Shown here piece by piece: positions 32,896-42,200 of a stretch of DNA of 64,000 nucleotides (positions are counted from its first letter, which is position 1; each line of letters opens with the position of its first letter). The notes beneath the pieces were generated by a model. The model made no database searches, was not told the DNA's origin, and saw only the letters and a program-made list of their open reading frames with translations. The translations under genes were made by a program, and so were the position numbers. Source of the stretch: Acetobacteraceae bacterium (GTDB taxonomy: Bacteria > Pseudomonadota > Alphaproteobacteria > Acetobacterales > Acetobacteraceae); assembly GCA_021732665.1 (NCBI GenBank), contig JAKFUL010000033.1:1-64000 (forward strand), given 5' to 3'.

Positions 32896-33858
32896 TTGAC
32901 CGAACAAAGGAACATCGTGTTGGCGGCGCAGGGGTTGGTCCGGCGGTACTCGATGCGGCGGGGGTGGCTGGGGCGGCGTGTCGAGGTGCGCGCCGTTGAT
33001 GGCGTCTCGCTCACGCTCGAACGCGGGCGGACGCTCGGGCTGGTCGGTGAGAGCGGTTGCGGGAAATCCACCACGGCACGGCTGGTGCTGGGGCTGGAAG
33101 CGCCGGACGTCGGCGATGTCGCCTTCGAAGGCGCCGCCATGCCCAGCCCCGGGACCACCGAATGGAAAGCCCTGCGCGCCCGCATGCAAATGGTGTTCCA
33201 GGACCCCCTCGGCGCACTCGACCGCCGCCTGCCCATCGGCGTGCAGGTGACCGAACCCCTGGTCATCCACAACCGCCCGACGGACACGCTGGACCGCCTG
33301 CTGGCCGATGTCGGGCTGCGGCCCGACCACGCCAGCCGCTACCCGCACGAACTCTCGGGCGGCCAGCGGCAGCGCGCCGTCCTCGCCCGCGCCCTCGCCA
33401 CCTCGCCCGAATTGCTGGTCTGCGACGAACCCATCTCGGCACTCGACGTCTCCATCCAGGCCCAGGTCATGAACCTGCTGGTGGAACTGCAACAGCAACG
33501 CGGCATGGCCATGCTCTTCGTCAGCCACGACCTCCGCGCCGTGCGCCAGGTCAGCCACCGTGTGGCCGTGATGTATCTGGGCCGCATCGTCGAGGAAGGC
33601 CCGCCCGACGACGTGCTGCACCGCCCGGCACACCCCTATGCCCAGGCGCTGGTCTCGGCCATTCCGCACCCCGCCCGGCGCGGCAAGCGGATCCTGCTCA
33701 GCGGCGACCCGCCCAACCCGGCCGACCGCCCCACCGGCTGCGCCTTCCACCCCCGCTGCGCCCACGCCATGGCGGTCTGCCGCGAAACCTCGCCTGTTCT
33801 GGCCGATCGCGGCGATGGCCGCCTGGTCGCCTGCCACCTCGCCCAGGATGCCGCCTGA
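32896..33858 (+). CDS. ABC transporter ATPase (DppF/OppF-like)
   Basis: This 320-residue ATPase has Walker [17 protein letters not shown], the signature LSGGQRQRAVLARAL, Walker B LLVCDEPISALD and the DppF-type LVRRYSMRRGWLGRRVEVRAVDGVS start. The C-terminal domain has HPYAQALVSAIPHP and a Cys-rich PTGCAFHPRCAHAM. The TTG at 32896 is chosen from the GGAGGA site; the frame continues upstream into the DppD-like gene. The stop overlaps the permease start (TGATG). It partners the DppD-like ATPase in the importer. Confidence 0.88.
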   Translation: MTEQRNIVLAAQGLVRRYSMRRGWLGRRVEVRAVDGVSLTLERGRTLGLVGESGCGKSTTARLVLGLEAPDVGDVAFEGAAMPSPGTTEWKALRARMQMVFQDPLGALDRRLPIGVQVTEPLVIHNRPTDTLDRLLADVGLRPDHASRYPHELSGGQRQRAVLARALATSPELLVCDEPISALDVSIQAQVMNLLVELQQQRGMAMLFVSHDLRAVRQVSHRVAVMYLGRIVEEGPPDDVLHRPAHPYAQALVSAIPHPARRGKRILLSGDPPNPADRPTGCAFHPRCAHAMAVCRETSPVLADRGDGRLVACHLAQDAA

Positions 33859-34775
33859 TGCTGCGTTTCATCCTCTCCCGCTTCGCCCGCGCCGCACTCA
33901 CCATCGGCATGGTCGTGACCTTCGCCTTTGTGGTGCTCAGGCTTTCGGGCGACCCGGCGCAGATCATCCTCGGCGCCGATGCCGAGCCCGAGGCGGTGGA
34001 TGCCTTCCGGGCCTCCTGGGGTCTCGATCAGCCGGTCTGGCTGCAATATTTCCATTATTTCGGGGCGATCCTCTCGGGCGATCTCGGCCGCTCCATGCGC
34101 GACGGGCGCGATGCCATGACCCTGGTCCTCGAACGGATTCCGGCAACCCTGCTGCTGACCCTGCCGGCCCTGGCGATCAAGCTGGCGCTCGGCATTCCCG
34201 CCGGCATGCTGGCGGCGCTGCATCGCAACTCCTTCCTCGACCGCGCGGTGATGGCGCTTGCCGTCGCCGGCTTCACCGTGCCCTCCTTCGTGCTCGGGCT
34301 GCTTCTGGTGCTGGTCTTCGCCGTGCAGCTGGGCTGGCTGCCCTCGGGCGGGCAGGGGACCTGGCAGCATGCGGTGCTGCCCGTCATCACGCTGGGCGTG
34401 GGCGGCGCGGCCGTGCTGGCGCGCTTCACCCGATCCGCCATGCTGGAGGTGCTGGGCCAGCCCTATATCCGCACGGCCTCGGCCAAGGGCGTGCCCTGGG
34501 GCGCCGTGGTGCGCGGCCATGCCCTGCCCAATGCCGCCATCCCCACCGTGACCATCATCGGTTTCATGGTCGGCTCGCTGATCGCCGGCGCCGTGGTGGT
34601 GGAGAGCGTCTTTTCCTGGCCCGGCGTGGGCCGGCTGCTGGTGGTGGCGGTGGCCAATCGCGACCTCGCCGTCGTGCAATGCGTGCTGCTGCTGGTCGCC
34701 GCCACCATGGTCACCTCCAACCTGGTGGTGGATTTGCTCTATGGCGTGCTCGACCCGCGGCTGAGGTCGCGCTGA
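33858..34775 (+). CDS. Dpp-type ABC transporter permease (DppB-like)
   Basis: This 305-residue inner-membrane protein has the DppB layout: an N-terminal helix with FVVLRLSGDPAQIILG, SWGLDQPVWLQYFHYFG and GDLGRSMRDGRDAMTLV. The inner loop is YIRTASAKGVPWGAVVRGHALPNA and the closing motif is FSWPGVGRLLVVAVANRDLAVVQ. All are intact, unlike the diverged copy at 27781. It overlaps the upstream ATPase and the downstream permease by one base each (TGATG). It is part of the five-gene importer beginning at 30283. Confidence 0.9.
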   Translation: MLRFILSRFARAALTIGMVVTFAFVVLRLSGDPAQIILGADAEPEAVDAFRASWGLDQPVWLQYFHYFGAILSGDLGRSMRDGRDAMTLVLERIPATLLLTLPALAIKLALGIPAGMLAALHRNSFLDRAVMALAVAGFTVPSFVLGLLLVLVFAVQLGWLPSGGQGTWQHAVLPVITLGVGGAAVLARFTRSAMLEVLGQPYIRTASAKGVPWGAVVRGHALPNAAIPTVTIIGFMVGSLIAGAVVVESVFSWPGVGRLLVVAVANRDLAVVQCVLLLVAATMVTSNLVVDLLYGVLDPRLRSR

Positions 34776-35647
34776 TGCCCGAGGCGCCGCTCATCCCCGT
34801 CACCACCGCGCCTGCCGCGCCGCGCCGCCGCCTGCCCGTGCTGGTCATCCTTGCCCTGGGCTGGATCGGCCTGATGCTGGCTGTCGCCGCCCTGGCCGAT
34901 CTGATCATGCCCTTCGGCATCACCCAGCTCGATCTGCGCAACCGCCTCTCGCCCCCCATTGGTTTCGGCGGCGACTGGCTGCATCCGCTCGGCACCGATG
35001 AGCTGGGGCGCGACGTGCTCTCCCGCCTCATCGCCTCGATCCGGATGAGCCTCTTCGTGGCCTTCGGCGCCACCATCATCGGCGCTGTTCTGGGCACCAC
35101 CTTGGGCTTTCTGGCGGCGCAGTTCCGCGGGTTGGTCGAGCAGGTGGTCCTGGCCCTGGTGGATTTCTCCGCCAGCCTGCCCTTCCTGATCCTGGCGCTC
35201 TCCGTGCTGGCGTTTCTCGGCAATTCCATGTGGCTGTTCATCGGGCTGCTGGGTTTGCATGCCTGGGAGCGCTACGCCCGCATCGCCCGCGGCCTGGCCA
35301 TCGCCGCCGCGGGGCAGGGCTATGCGGCGGCGGTGCGGCAATTGGGCGCCTCGGCGTGGCGGGTGCAGTTGCGCCATGTGCTGCCCAATATCGCCTCCAC
35401 GCTGATCGTCTCCATGACCCTCGCCTTCCCGGAAATCATCCTGCTGGAAAGCGGCCTCTCCTTCCTGGGATTGGGCGTGCAGCCGCCGGCGACCTCGCTG
35501 GGCTCCATGGTGGGCTATGGGCGGGAATACCTGACCACGGCGCCCTGGGTGCTGCTGGCGCCGGCCTGCACCATCATCCTCACCACCTTCGCCGTCTCCA
35601 TCCTGGGCGACTGGCTGCGCGACCGGCTCGATCCGACCTTGCGCTGA
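34775..35647 (+). CDS. Dpp-type ABC transporter permease (DppC-like)
   Basis: This 290-residue membrane protein has HPLGTDELGRDVLSRLIASIR, an ABC-contact loop YAAAVRQLGASAWRVQLRHVLPN and ESGLSFLGLGVQPPATSLGSM. These are the standard DppC features. The N-terminus has a Pro/Ala/Arg-rich cytoplasmic stretch ([13 protein letters not shown]) before the first helix. It completes the importer that starts with the binding protein at 30283. A 75-base gap then leads into the IlvD/Edd dehydratase, with no clear terminator, so read-through is possible. Confidence 0.9.
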   Translation: MPEAPLIPVTTAPAAPRRRLPVLVILALGWIGLMLAVAALADLIMPFGITQLDLRNRLSPPIGFGGDWLHPLGTDELGRDVLSRLIASIRMSLFVAFGATIIGAVLGTTLGFLAAQFRGLVEQVVLALVDFSASLPFLILALSVLAFLGNSMWLFIGLLGLHAWERYARIARGLAIAAAGQGYAAAVRQLGASAWRVQLRHVLPNIASTLIVSMTLAFPEIILLESGLSFLGLGVQPPATSLGSMVGYGREYLTTAPWVLLAPACTIILTTFAVSILGDWLRDRLDPTLR

Positions 35648-35722
35648 GGCCCCGGCTGCGCTCCCATGCCGGGAAGAAGAATGGGGAAGAGACATGCGCA
35701 TCCTGTGGCCGGCCGGGCTGAT

Positions 35723-37450
35723 ATGAAGCGACGCGAGGATCTCCGCTCCGCCCGTTGGTTCGCCCCCGATGATCTGCGTTCCTCCAGCCACCGCTCGCGC
35801 GCGATGCAGATGGGCTACGCTGTTGAGGAATGGGCCGGCCGGCCGATCATCGCCATCATCAACACCTGGTCCGATCTCTCGCCCTGCCATGTGCATCTGC
35901 GCGACCGCGCCGAGCATGTGAAACGCGGCGTGCTGATGGCCGGCGGGTTGCCCATGGAACTCCCCGCGCTCTCGGTGGCCGAGGTCTTCGTGAAGCCCAC
36001 CACCATGCTCTACCGCAACATGCTGGCGATGGAGACGGAGGAGCTGCTGCGCTCCCACCCCGTCGATGGCTGCGTGCTGCTGGGCGGCTGCGACAAATCC
36101 ACCCCCGGGCTTTTGCTCGGCGCCACCAGCATGGACATCCCCACGATCTACGTCCCCGCCGGCCCCATGCTGCGCGGCAATTTCGAGGGCAAGACGCTGG
36201 GTTCAGGCAGCGATTCCTGGAAATACTGGGATGAGCTGCGGGCCGGAAAAATCACTGAGCGCGACTGGCAGGGGGTGGAGGCGGGCATCGCCCGCAGCCA
36301 TGGCACCTGCATGACCATGGGCACCGCCAGCACCATGACCGCCATCGCCGAGGCGGTGGGCATGGTGCTGCCCGGCGGTTCGTCCATTCCCGCGCCGGAT
36401 GCCGGCCATATCCGGCTCGCCAGCGACAGCGGGCGGAGGATTGTGGAGATGGTGTGGGAAGACCTGAAGCCGTCGAAAATCCAATCGCGAAAAGCCTTCG
36501 AGAACGCCATCGCGGTGGCCATGGCCATGGGCTGTTCGACCAACGCCATCATCCACCTCATTGCCATGGCGCGGCGTGCGGGCACCGATGTGGGGCTGGA
36601 GGATTTCGAGAAGGCATCGCGAAAGGTGCCGGTCATCGGCAATGTCCGCCCCACGGGGCGCGACTACCTGATGGAGGATTTCTTCTACGCCGGCGGCATC
36701 CGGGCGTTGATGAACAATATCCGCGAACACCTCCATCTCGACTGCCTGACGGTGAATGGCCGCACCCTCGGCGAGAACATCGAGGGCGCGAAAACCTTCA
36801 ACGACGACGTCATCCGCACTCAGGACCGCGCCATTTATGGCGAGGGTTCGCTGGCCGTCCTCTACGGCAACCTCGCCCCCGATGGCTGCGTCATCAAGCC
36901 CGGCGCGATGGACCAGAAATTCCTGAAGCATTCCGGCCCGGCGCTGGTGTTTGACGATTACCCGTCGATGAAAAAGGCGGTGGAGGACGAGAATCTCGAC
37001 GTCACCCCCGACCATGTCCTGGTGCTGCGCAATGCCGGCCCCCAGGGCGGGCCGGGCATGCCGGAATGGGGCATGCTGCCCATGCCGCGACGGCTGTTGA
37101 AGGAGGGCCATCGCGACATGCTCCGCATCTCCGATGCCCGCATGTCCGGCACCAGCTACGGCGCCTGCGTCCTCCACGTGGCGCCCGAATCCTTCATCGG
37201 CGGCCCGCTCGCCCTGCTGCGCACCGGCGATATCGTGACCATGGACGTGGCCGCGCGCCGCATCGACATCGCCATCTCCGACGAGGAAATGGCGGCACGC
37301 CGCGCCGCCTGGACGCCGCCCGCGAAAAACTACGAACGCGGCTATGGCTGGATGTTCAGCCGCCACATCCAGCAGGCCAATGAGGGTGCCGATTTCGATT
37401 TTCTCCGCACCGATTTCGGCGCCCCAGTGACCGAACCGGTGATCTACTGA
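35723..37450 (+). CDS. IlvD/Edd-family sugar-acid dehydratase
   Basis: This 575-residue Fe-S dehydratase has the three conserved cysteines of the family in SDLSPCHVH, GGCDKSTPG and SHGTCMTMGTAST. It also has GCSTNAIIHL and a late ISDARMSGTSYG. Its sequence resembles the pentonate/arabonate-type dehydratases more than biosynthetic IlvD. The reaction would be loss of water from an aldonic acid to a 2-keto-3-deoxy acid. The start at 35723 is chosen by similarity (MKRREDLRS); an upstream ATG adds 19 residues without match. The stop overlaps the RraA-type aldolase start (TGATG), consistent with a two-step sugar-acid pathway. Confidence 0.88.
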   Translation: MKRREDLRSARWFAPDDLRSSSHRSRAMQMGYAVEEWAGRPIIAIINTWSDLSPCHVHLRDRAEHVKRGVLMAGGLPMELPALSVAEVFVKPTTMLYRNMLAMETEELLRSHPVDGCVLLGGCDKSTPGLLLGATSMDIPTIYVPAGPMLRGNFEGKTLGSGSDSWKYWDELRAGKITERDWQGVEAGIARSHGTCMTMGTASTMTAIAEAVGMVLPGGSSIPAPDAGHIRLASDSGRRIVEMVWEDLKPSKIQSRKAFENAIAVAMAMGCSTNAIIHLIAMARRAGTDVGLEDFEKASRKVPVIGNVRPTGRDYLMEDFFYAGGIRALMNNIREHLHLDCLTVNGRTLGENIEGAKTFNDDVIRTQDRAIYGEGSLAVLYGNLAPDGCVIKPGAMDQKFLKHSGPALVFDDYPSMKKAVEDENLDVTPDHVLVLRNAGPQGGPGMPEWGMLPMPRRLLKEGHRDMLRISDARMSGTSYGACVLHVAPESFIGGPLALLRTGDIVTMDVAARRIDIAISDEEMAARRAAWTPPAKNYERGYGWMFSRHIQQANEGADFDFLRTDFGAPVTEPVIY

Positions 37451-38160
37451 TGAAACCCGAATCCCTCGCGCTGCTGAAGAAGGTCTCGACGGCCACCCTG
37501 GCCACCGCCCTGTTCAAGCGCGGCTTCCGGCAGCAATACATCCAGAACGTGCAGCCGCTGCGGGTCCACGCCGAATCCATGGTCGGCCCCGCCTTCACGC
37601 TGCGCTACATCCCGGCGCGAGAAGACCTCAACACCATCGACGTGTTCCGCGACCCCACCCACCCGCAGCGCCGGGGGATCGAGGAATGCCCGCCCGGCCA
37701 TGTCATGGTCATCGACAGCCGCAAGGACGCCCGCGCGGCCTCGGCCGGCGGGATCCTCGTCAACCGGCTGCAGGCGCGCGGGGTGGCGGGCGTCGTCACC
37801 GATGGCGGGTTTCGCGACGCGCAGGAGATCGCCGGATTGCGCATCTGGGCCTTCCACCAGCGGCCCTCGGCGCCGACCAACCTCACCCTCAACCACGCCG
37901 TGGCGCTGAACGAGCCCATCGCCTGCGGCGACGCGCCCATTTTCCCCGGCGACATCATGGTGGGCGATGGCGATGGCGTCATCGCACTCCCCGCCCACCT
38001 CGCCGACGAACTGGCCGATGAGGCGACCGAGATGACGGCATATGAGGATTTCGCCACCGAACGGGTGCGCCACGGCCACACCATCCGCGGCCTCTACCCC
38101 GCCACCGACATGGCCAATCTGGCGCTGTTCAATGCCTGGAGGAAAACCCATGACCGTTAG
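37450..38160 (+). CDS. RraA-family protein, probable 2-keto acid aldolase
   Basis: This 236-residue protein has the RraA/HMG-aldolase core: VGPAFTLRYIP, CPPGHVMVIDSRKDARAASAGGIL and VVTDGGFRDAQEI, whose Arg and Asp form the metal and substrate site. Members either bind RNase E or act as class II aldolases on 4-hydroxy-2-oxo acids. Being coupled to an IlvD/Edd dehydratase, an aldolase role on a keto-deoxy sugar acid is preferred. The 3' end overlaps the following Bug receptor by 11 bases. It is longer than E. coli RraA (161), having an additional C-terminal helical region. Confidence 0.87.
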   Translation: MKPESLALLKKVSTATLATALFKRGFRQQYIQNVQPLRVHAESMVGPAFTLRYIPAREDLNTIDVFRDPTHPQRRGIEECPPGHVMVIDSRKDARAASAGGILVNRLQARGVAGVVTDGGFRDAQEIAGLRIWAFHQRPSAPTNLTLNHAVALNEPIACGDAPIFPGDIMVGDGDGVIALPAHLADELADEATEMTAYEDFATERVRHGHTIRGLYPATDMANLALFNAWRKTHDR

Positions 38161-39112
38161 CCGCCGCGCCGCCCTGGCACTGCTCGCAACCCCCGCCTTG
38201 GCGCAGGAAACCTGGCCCGCCCGGGGCGTCATCCTGGTGGTGCCCTTCGCCCCCGGCTCGTCCTCGGACATCATCGCCCGCTCCCTGGCGCAGCACATGC
38301 AGCAGGCGCTGGAAAAACCCTTCGCGGTGGAGAACAGGCCGGGCGCCAGCGGCATCATCGGCACCCAGCAGGTGGTCCGTTCGGCGCCGGATGGGCATGT
38401 GCTGATGCATGCGCCGCTCTCGGTCTGGGCGATCAATGTCGCCCTTCGCCCGAACCTGCCCTATGACCCGACGCGCGACCTCACCCGCATCATGCAGACC
38501 GTGCGCACGCCCAATGTGCTGGTGGTGAACCCCAATGTCGCGCCGGTCGCCAACCTCGCGGAATTCATCGCCTGGCTGAAGCGGCCGGGCAATAATGGCG
38601 CCTATTCCAGCAGCGGCATCGGCAGTTCCGACCACACCACGGGGGCGCTGTTCAGCCAGGTCACCGGCACCGATTCCACCCATATTCCCTTCACCGGCGG
38701 CGGCCCGGCCACGGCGGCGCTGCTGGCCGGCAATGTGCCGTTCAGCTTTCAGAATCTTGGCTCGATCATGCCGCAGATCAGGGATGGCCGGGTGCGGGCG
38801 CTGCTCGTCACCTCGGAGGCGCGCCACCCGCTGCTGCCCGAGGTGCCGCATGCGACCGAGGCCGGGCTGCCGGAGGTCGTGGTCTATTCCTGGCAGGCTT
38901 TGGGCGGGCCGCCGGGCATGGCCGCCCCCCTGGTCGCCCGGGTGCACGAGGCCGCGACCGCCGCCCTGCGCGCCCCGGCCACGCTGGCGCGGCTGGAGGA
39001 TCTCGGCTTCGAGGTGGTGGCCAGCCAGCCCGAGGTGTTTGCCGCCTTCCAGGCGCAGGAAATCGCGCGGTGGCAGAGGGTGGTCCGGCAGGGCAATATC
39101 CGGCCGGAATAA
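38150..39112 (+). CDS. Bug-family (TctC-type) periplasmic substrate-binding protein
   Basis: This 320-residue orphan receptor has a signal TVSRRAALALLATPALAQ and the ligand loops VPFAPGSSSDIIARSL and AVENRPGASGIIGTQQV. It contains a central YSSSGIGSSDHTTGALF segment characteristic of the family. GGAGG at 38138-38142 sits eight bases ahead of ATG 38150, which overlaps the RraA-type gene. No tctA/tctB genes are near. It probably binds the sugar acid or other carboxylate handled by the dehydratase and aldolase before it. Confidence 0.9.
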   Translation: MTVSRRAALALLATPALAQETWPARGVILVVPFAPGSSSDIIARSLAQHMQQALEKPFAVENRPGASGIIGTQQVVRSAPDGHVLMHAPLSVWAINVALRPNLPYDPTRDLTRIMQTVRTPNVLVVNPNVAPVANLAEFIAWLKRPGNNGAYSSSGIGSSDHTTGALFSQVTGTDSTHIPFTGGGPATAALLAGNVPFSFQNLGSIMPQIRDGRVRALLVTSEARHPLLPEVPHATEAGLPEVVVYSWQALGGPPGMAAPLVARVHEAATAALRAPATLARLEDLGFEVVASQPEVFAAFQAQEIARWQRVVRQGNIRPE

Positions 39113-39196
39113 TCCGCCGCACCCTGCTCGCCTCGCTGATCCCTGGTGCCGCTGCGCGAATGGCGGATTTTCCGCGTGGGCCAGCTGTAGCCCAGA

Positions 39197-40495
39197 TCAG
39201 TCACCGCGCAGCAGGCTGGCGCGGCTGGCGAGGAAATCCTCCACCGCGGCCACGAAGCCATCGGCCTCCGCCGCGCCGATCTCCAGGCTCAGCGCCATCA
39301 TGCCGCGCCGGGCCAGGTAGAAGCCGCGTTCGAGCATGTCGAGGAAGAACAGCTCGCGCAGCCCGGCATCGGGCCGGATATCGGCGGGGGCGGCGATGGG
39401 CTCGCGCTGGAAATGCGCGGTCATCAGGCTGCCGAGGCCAGTCCATTGCAGCGGCAGGCCGGCCGCCGTGGCGTTGAGCCGGGCACGCAGCGCCTCGCCC
39501 CGGTCGAACAGCGCCGTCGCCGCCTCGGGCGTGAACAGCCGCGTGAGACCGGCGACCCCGGCCGACATGGTCAGCACATTGTTGTTGAAGGTGCCGGCAT
39601 GGGGGATGGCGTCGGGCCGGCGCGGGTCGTAGCGCTCCATGATGTCGGCACGGCCGCCGAAGGCGCCGAAGCTCATGCCGCCGCCGATGTATTTGCCCAG
39701 CGTCGTCATGTCCGGCAGCACGCCCAGCCTTGCCTGCTGGCCACCTGCCGACATCCGGCTGGTCATCACCTCGTCGAAGATCAGCACGGCGCCGACGCGG
39801 CTCGCCTCCGCCCGCAGCATGGCCAGGAATTCGGCGCGGGCCGGGATGCAGCCGCCCGAGCCCAGCATGGGCTCGACGATGATGGCGCCCAGGCTTTCGT
39901 CGATCAGCGCCGGCGTGCCGGCCACGTCATTGTAGCGGCCGAGCACCCATTGATGCGGCGCGTTGATCGGGATTCCGCCACCGCCAAAATACAGCACGCC
40001 GCCGTGATAGCCGCCCTCGAAGACCAGCACCCGGCGGCGCCCCGTCACCGCCAGCGCGGTCGCGATCGCCAGCAGATTGGCCTCGGTGCCGGAATTGGTG
40101 AAGCGGACGAGGTCGATGGCGGGGAAGCGCTCGCAGACCAGCCGCGCCAGCCGCGCCTCCATCACCCCATGCCCGCCCAGGTTCCAGCCGCCATCCAGCG
40201 CGGTGTCGAGGGCGGCGCGGATGACGGGGTTGCTGTGGCCGTAGAGGCCGGCGGTGTATTCGCCCAGCATATCGACATATTCATGGCCGTCGGCGTCCCA
40301 CAGCCGGCAACCCTCGCCGCGGGCCATGGTCAGCGGGAAAGGGGTGTGGAACAGCACGGTGCGGGTATTGCCGCCGGGCATCACCGCCGTCGCCTCGACA
40401 TGGCGCGCCAGGCTTTCGGGGTTGGCGGCGACGAAGCGCTCGCGCGCCTCGGCCAGGGCTGCATCCAGGCTGGCATTGAGCAGGGTGTCGGGCAT
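39197..40495 (-). CDS. Class III PLP aminotransferase (glutamate-1-semialdehyde aminomutase-like)
   Basis: This 432-residue fold-type I enzyme has the PLP landmarks NSGTEAN (residues 135-140), [16 protein letters not shown] (Asp241) and [10 protein letters not shown] with Lys268. It aligns with the aspartate aminotransferase III/HemL group. Chromosomal hemL is normally isolated and encodes about 430 residues, but this copy has an Asn/Gly-rich substrate loop ([12 protein letters not shown]) and is not obviously biosynthetic. Omega-transamination of a catabolic amine is therefore plausible. The start at 40495 is set by similarity; the open frame continues upstream. It is divergent from the SDR gene, with a 129-base gap. 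Confidence 0.88.
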   Translation of the reverse strand: MPDTLLNASLDAALAEARERFVAANPESLARHVEATAVMPGGNTRTVLFHTPFPLTMARGEGCRLWDADGHEYVDMLGEYTAGLYGHSNPVIRAALDTALDGGWNLGGHGVMEARLARLVCERFPAIDLVRFTNSGTEANLLAIATALAVTGRRRVLVFEGGYHGGVLYFGGGGIPINAPHQWVLGRYNDVAGTPALIDESLGAIIVEPMLGSGGCIPARAEFLAMLRAEASRVGAVLIFDEVMTSRMSAGGQQARLGVLPDMTTLGKYIGGGMSFGAFGGRADIMERYDPRRPDAIPHAGTFNNNVLTMSAGVAGLTRLFTPEAATALFDRGEALRARLNATAAGLPLQWTGLGSLMTAHFQREPIAAPADIRPDAGLRELFFLDMLERGFYLARRGMMALSLEIGAAEADGFVAAVEDFLASRASLLRGD

Positions 40496-40624
40496 GGCGG
40501 CTTCCGTGCGGCGAGATGGGGCGGGCAGCATGGCGCCAATCCCGGCCGCGGAGAAGCGGCGCCCGCATCTAGCCCGCGGCGCCGCCTGGGCGGACACTGC
40601 CAGTCGCATTGAGGGGGAAGACGC

Positions 40625-41425
40625 ATGCGACGACGTTTCGAAGGCGAGGTGGCGCTGGTCACCGGCGCCGGCTCGGTGGGGCCGGGCTGGGGCAATGGCC
40701 GCGCCACGGCGGTGGCGCTGGCGGCCGAGGGCGCCGCGGTGGTGGGCCTGGATCGCAACCCCGAAGCCATGGCCGAGACCGCTTCCCGCATCGCCGAGGC
40801 CGGTGGCCGCTTCGAGGCGCTGGCCTGCGATGTCACCGACAATGCCGCCGTCGCAGCCCTGGTGGCCGATGTCGTGGCGCGCCACGGGCGCATCGACGTG
40901 CTGGTGAACAATGTCGGCGGCTCCGCACCCGGCGGCCCGGTGGAGATGAGCGAGGAGGTGTGGGACGCGCAGATCGACCACAACCTCAAAAGCGTCTTCC
41001 TGCTGTGCAAGCATGTGCTGCCGGTGATGGAGCGGCAGGGGGGTGGGGCGATCGTCAACCTCGCCTCCACCTCCGGCATTCGCTGGACCGGCTCGGCCCA
41101 GGTCGCCTATGCGGCGTCGAAGGCGGCGGTGATCCAGCTCTCCCGCGTGGTGGCGGTGCAATACGCGGCCCGCGGCATCCGGGTGAACACGGTGGTGCCG
41201 GGGCAGATGCACACGCCGATGGTCGAAGCCCGCCTGGCCGGCCAGCGCGCCGGCGGCGATGTGCAGGCCATTCTGGCGCAGCGGGTCGCGCGCATCCCCA
41301 TGGGTTTCGCCGGCGACGGGCGGGACACGGCGGCGGCCGTGCTGTTCCTCGCCTCCTCCGAGGCACGCTTCATCACCGGCACCGAGATCGTGGTGGATGG
41401 GGGCATGTCGGTGCGCTGTGGCTGA
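40625..41425 (+). CDS. SDR-family oxidoreductase with extended cofactor loop
   Basis: This 266-residue short-chain dehydrogenase has catalytic Tyr162 and Lys166 (YAASK) and ends with [16 protein letters not shown]. The glycine motif is unusual: [15 protein letters not shown] (13-27) carries an extra PGWGNG loop, as in a subset of SDRs, which may reshape the cofactor pocket. Asp43 after the second strand suggests NAD+ preference. A GAGGGGGA site precedes the ATG. It opens a plus-strand operon; its stop overlaps the TauE-like permease start by eight bases. The substrate is unknown. Confidence 0.88.
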   Translation: MRRRFEGEVALVTGAGSVGPGWGNGRATAVALAAEGAAVVGLDRNPEAMAETASRIAEAGGRFEALACDVTDNAAVAALVADVVARHGRIDVLVNNVGGSAPGGPVEMSEEVWDAQIDHNLKSVFLLCKHVLPVMERQGGGAIVNLASTSGIRWTGSAQVAYAASKAAVIQLSRVVAVQYAARGIRVNTVVPGQMHTPMVEARLAGQRAGGDVQAILAQRVARIPMGFAGDGRDTAAAVLFLASSEARFITGTEIVVDGGMSVRCG

Positions 41426-42152
41426 GGCGGCACTGGCGCTGGCCATGCTGTTCCTGGCCGGGCTGCTGCGCGGGTTTTCCGGCTTCGGCTTCGCCATCGC
41501 CGCCATGCCGCTGCTGAGCCTGCTGCGGCCGCCGGCCGAGGTGGCGCCGGTGGTGCTGCTGTTGCAGGCGGCGATTTCCATGCAGGGGCTGCGCGGCGCC
41601 TGGGGTGCGGCGGATTGGCCCTCGCTGCGCTGGATGCTGCCCGGCGCGGTGATGGCCACGCCTTTCGGGTTGGCGGCGCTGGCGCTGCTGCCGCCGGCGC
41701 CGGTGCGGCTGGTGATCGCGGCGCTGGTGCTGGCGACGGTCGCGGTGCTGGCGCGCGGCTTTCGGCTGGCAGGCAGCGCCAGCCCGCGCGCGGCGTTGGG
41801 CGTGGGGGCGCTGGCCGGGCTGTGCAACGGGCTGGCGGCCATGCCAGGCCCCCCGGTCATCGCCTACTACCTGGCCGCGCCGCTGCGCGCGGGGGCGGGC
41901 CGGGCGGCGATGATCGTGCTGTTTCTCTTCACCTCGCTGGCCGGGCTTGTGCCCCTGGCGCTGCTCGGACGGCTGGGGCTGGAGAGCCTGGTGCTGGCGG
42001 GCCTGGGCGTGGCGCCGGTCTGGGGTGGCTCGGCGCTGGGGGCGGCGCTCTATGCCCGCAGCCCGGAGGCGCGCTACCGCCGCGTCGCGCTGTGGATGCT
42101 GGCGGCCACCGGGGTGGCGGCGGCGGCGCGGGTCTTTCTCGGCGGCGCTTGA
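41418..42152 (+). CDS. TauE/SafE-family anion permease
   Basis: This 244-residue membrane protein has about eight helices in two halves, with the family pattern [24 protein letters not shown] at the N-terminus and [22 protein letters not shown] in the middle. It is short compared with many TauE/SafE proteins (about 260). The start is GTG 41418, which overlaps the SDR stop (GTGGCTGA). The family exports sulfite, sulfoacetate or related organic anions. Which anion is moved cannot be inferred; the operon around it handles an oxidised organic substrate. Confidence 0.85.
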   Translation: MAEAALALAMLFLAGLLRGFSGFGFAIAAMPLLSLLRPPAEVAPVVLLLQAAISMQGLRGAWGAADWPSLRWMLPGAVMATPFGLAALALLPPAPVRLVIAALVLATVAVLARGFRLAGSASPRAALGVGALAGLCNGLAAMPGPPVIAYYLAAPLRAGAGRAAMIVLFLFTSLAGLVPLALLGRLGLESLVLAGLGVAPVWGGSALGAALYARSPEARYRRVALWMLAATGVAAAARVFLGGA

Positions 42153-42200
42153 CAGCCGGCGGCGGCAGGATCGACGCTCCCGTCATGGGAGAGAAACGTC

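Noticed and set aside
39197-40495. Calling the class III aminotransferase hemL (tetrapyrrole biosynthesis).
   Set aside because: Alphaproteobacteria make 5-aminolevulinate by the Shemin route (HemA type), and the gene sits next to catabolic genes with no other haem genes. A catabolic aminotransferase is more likely.
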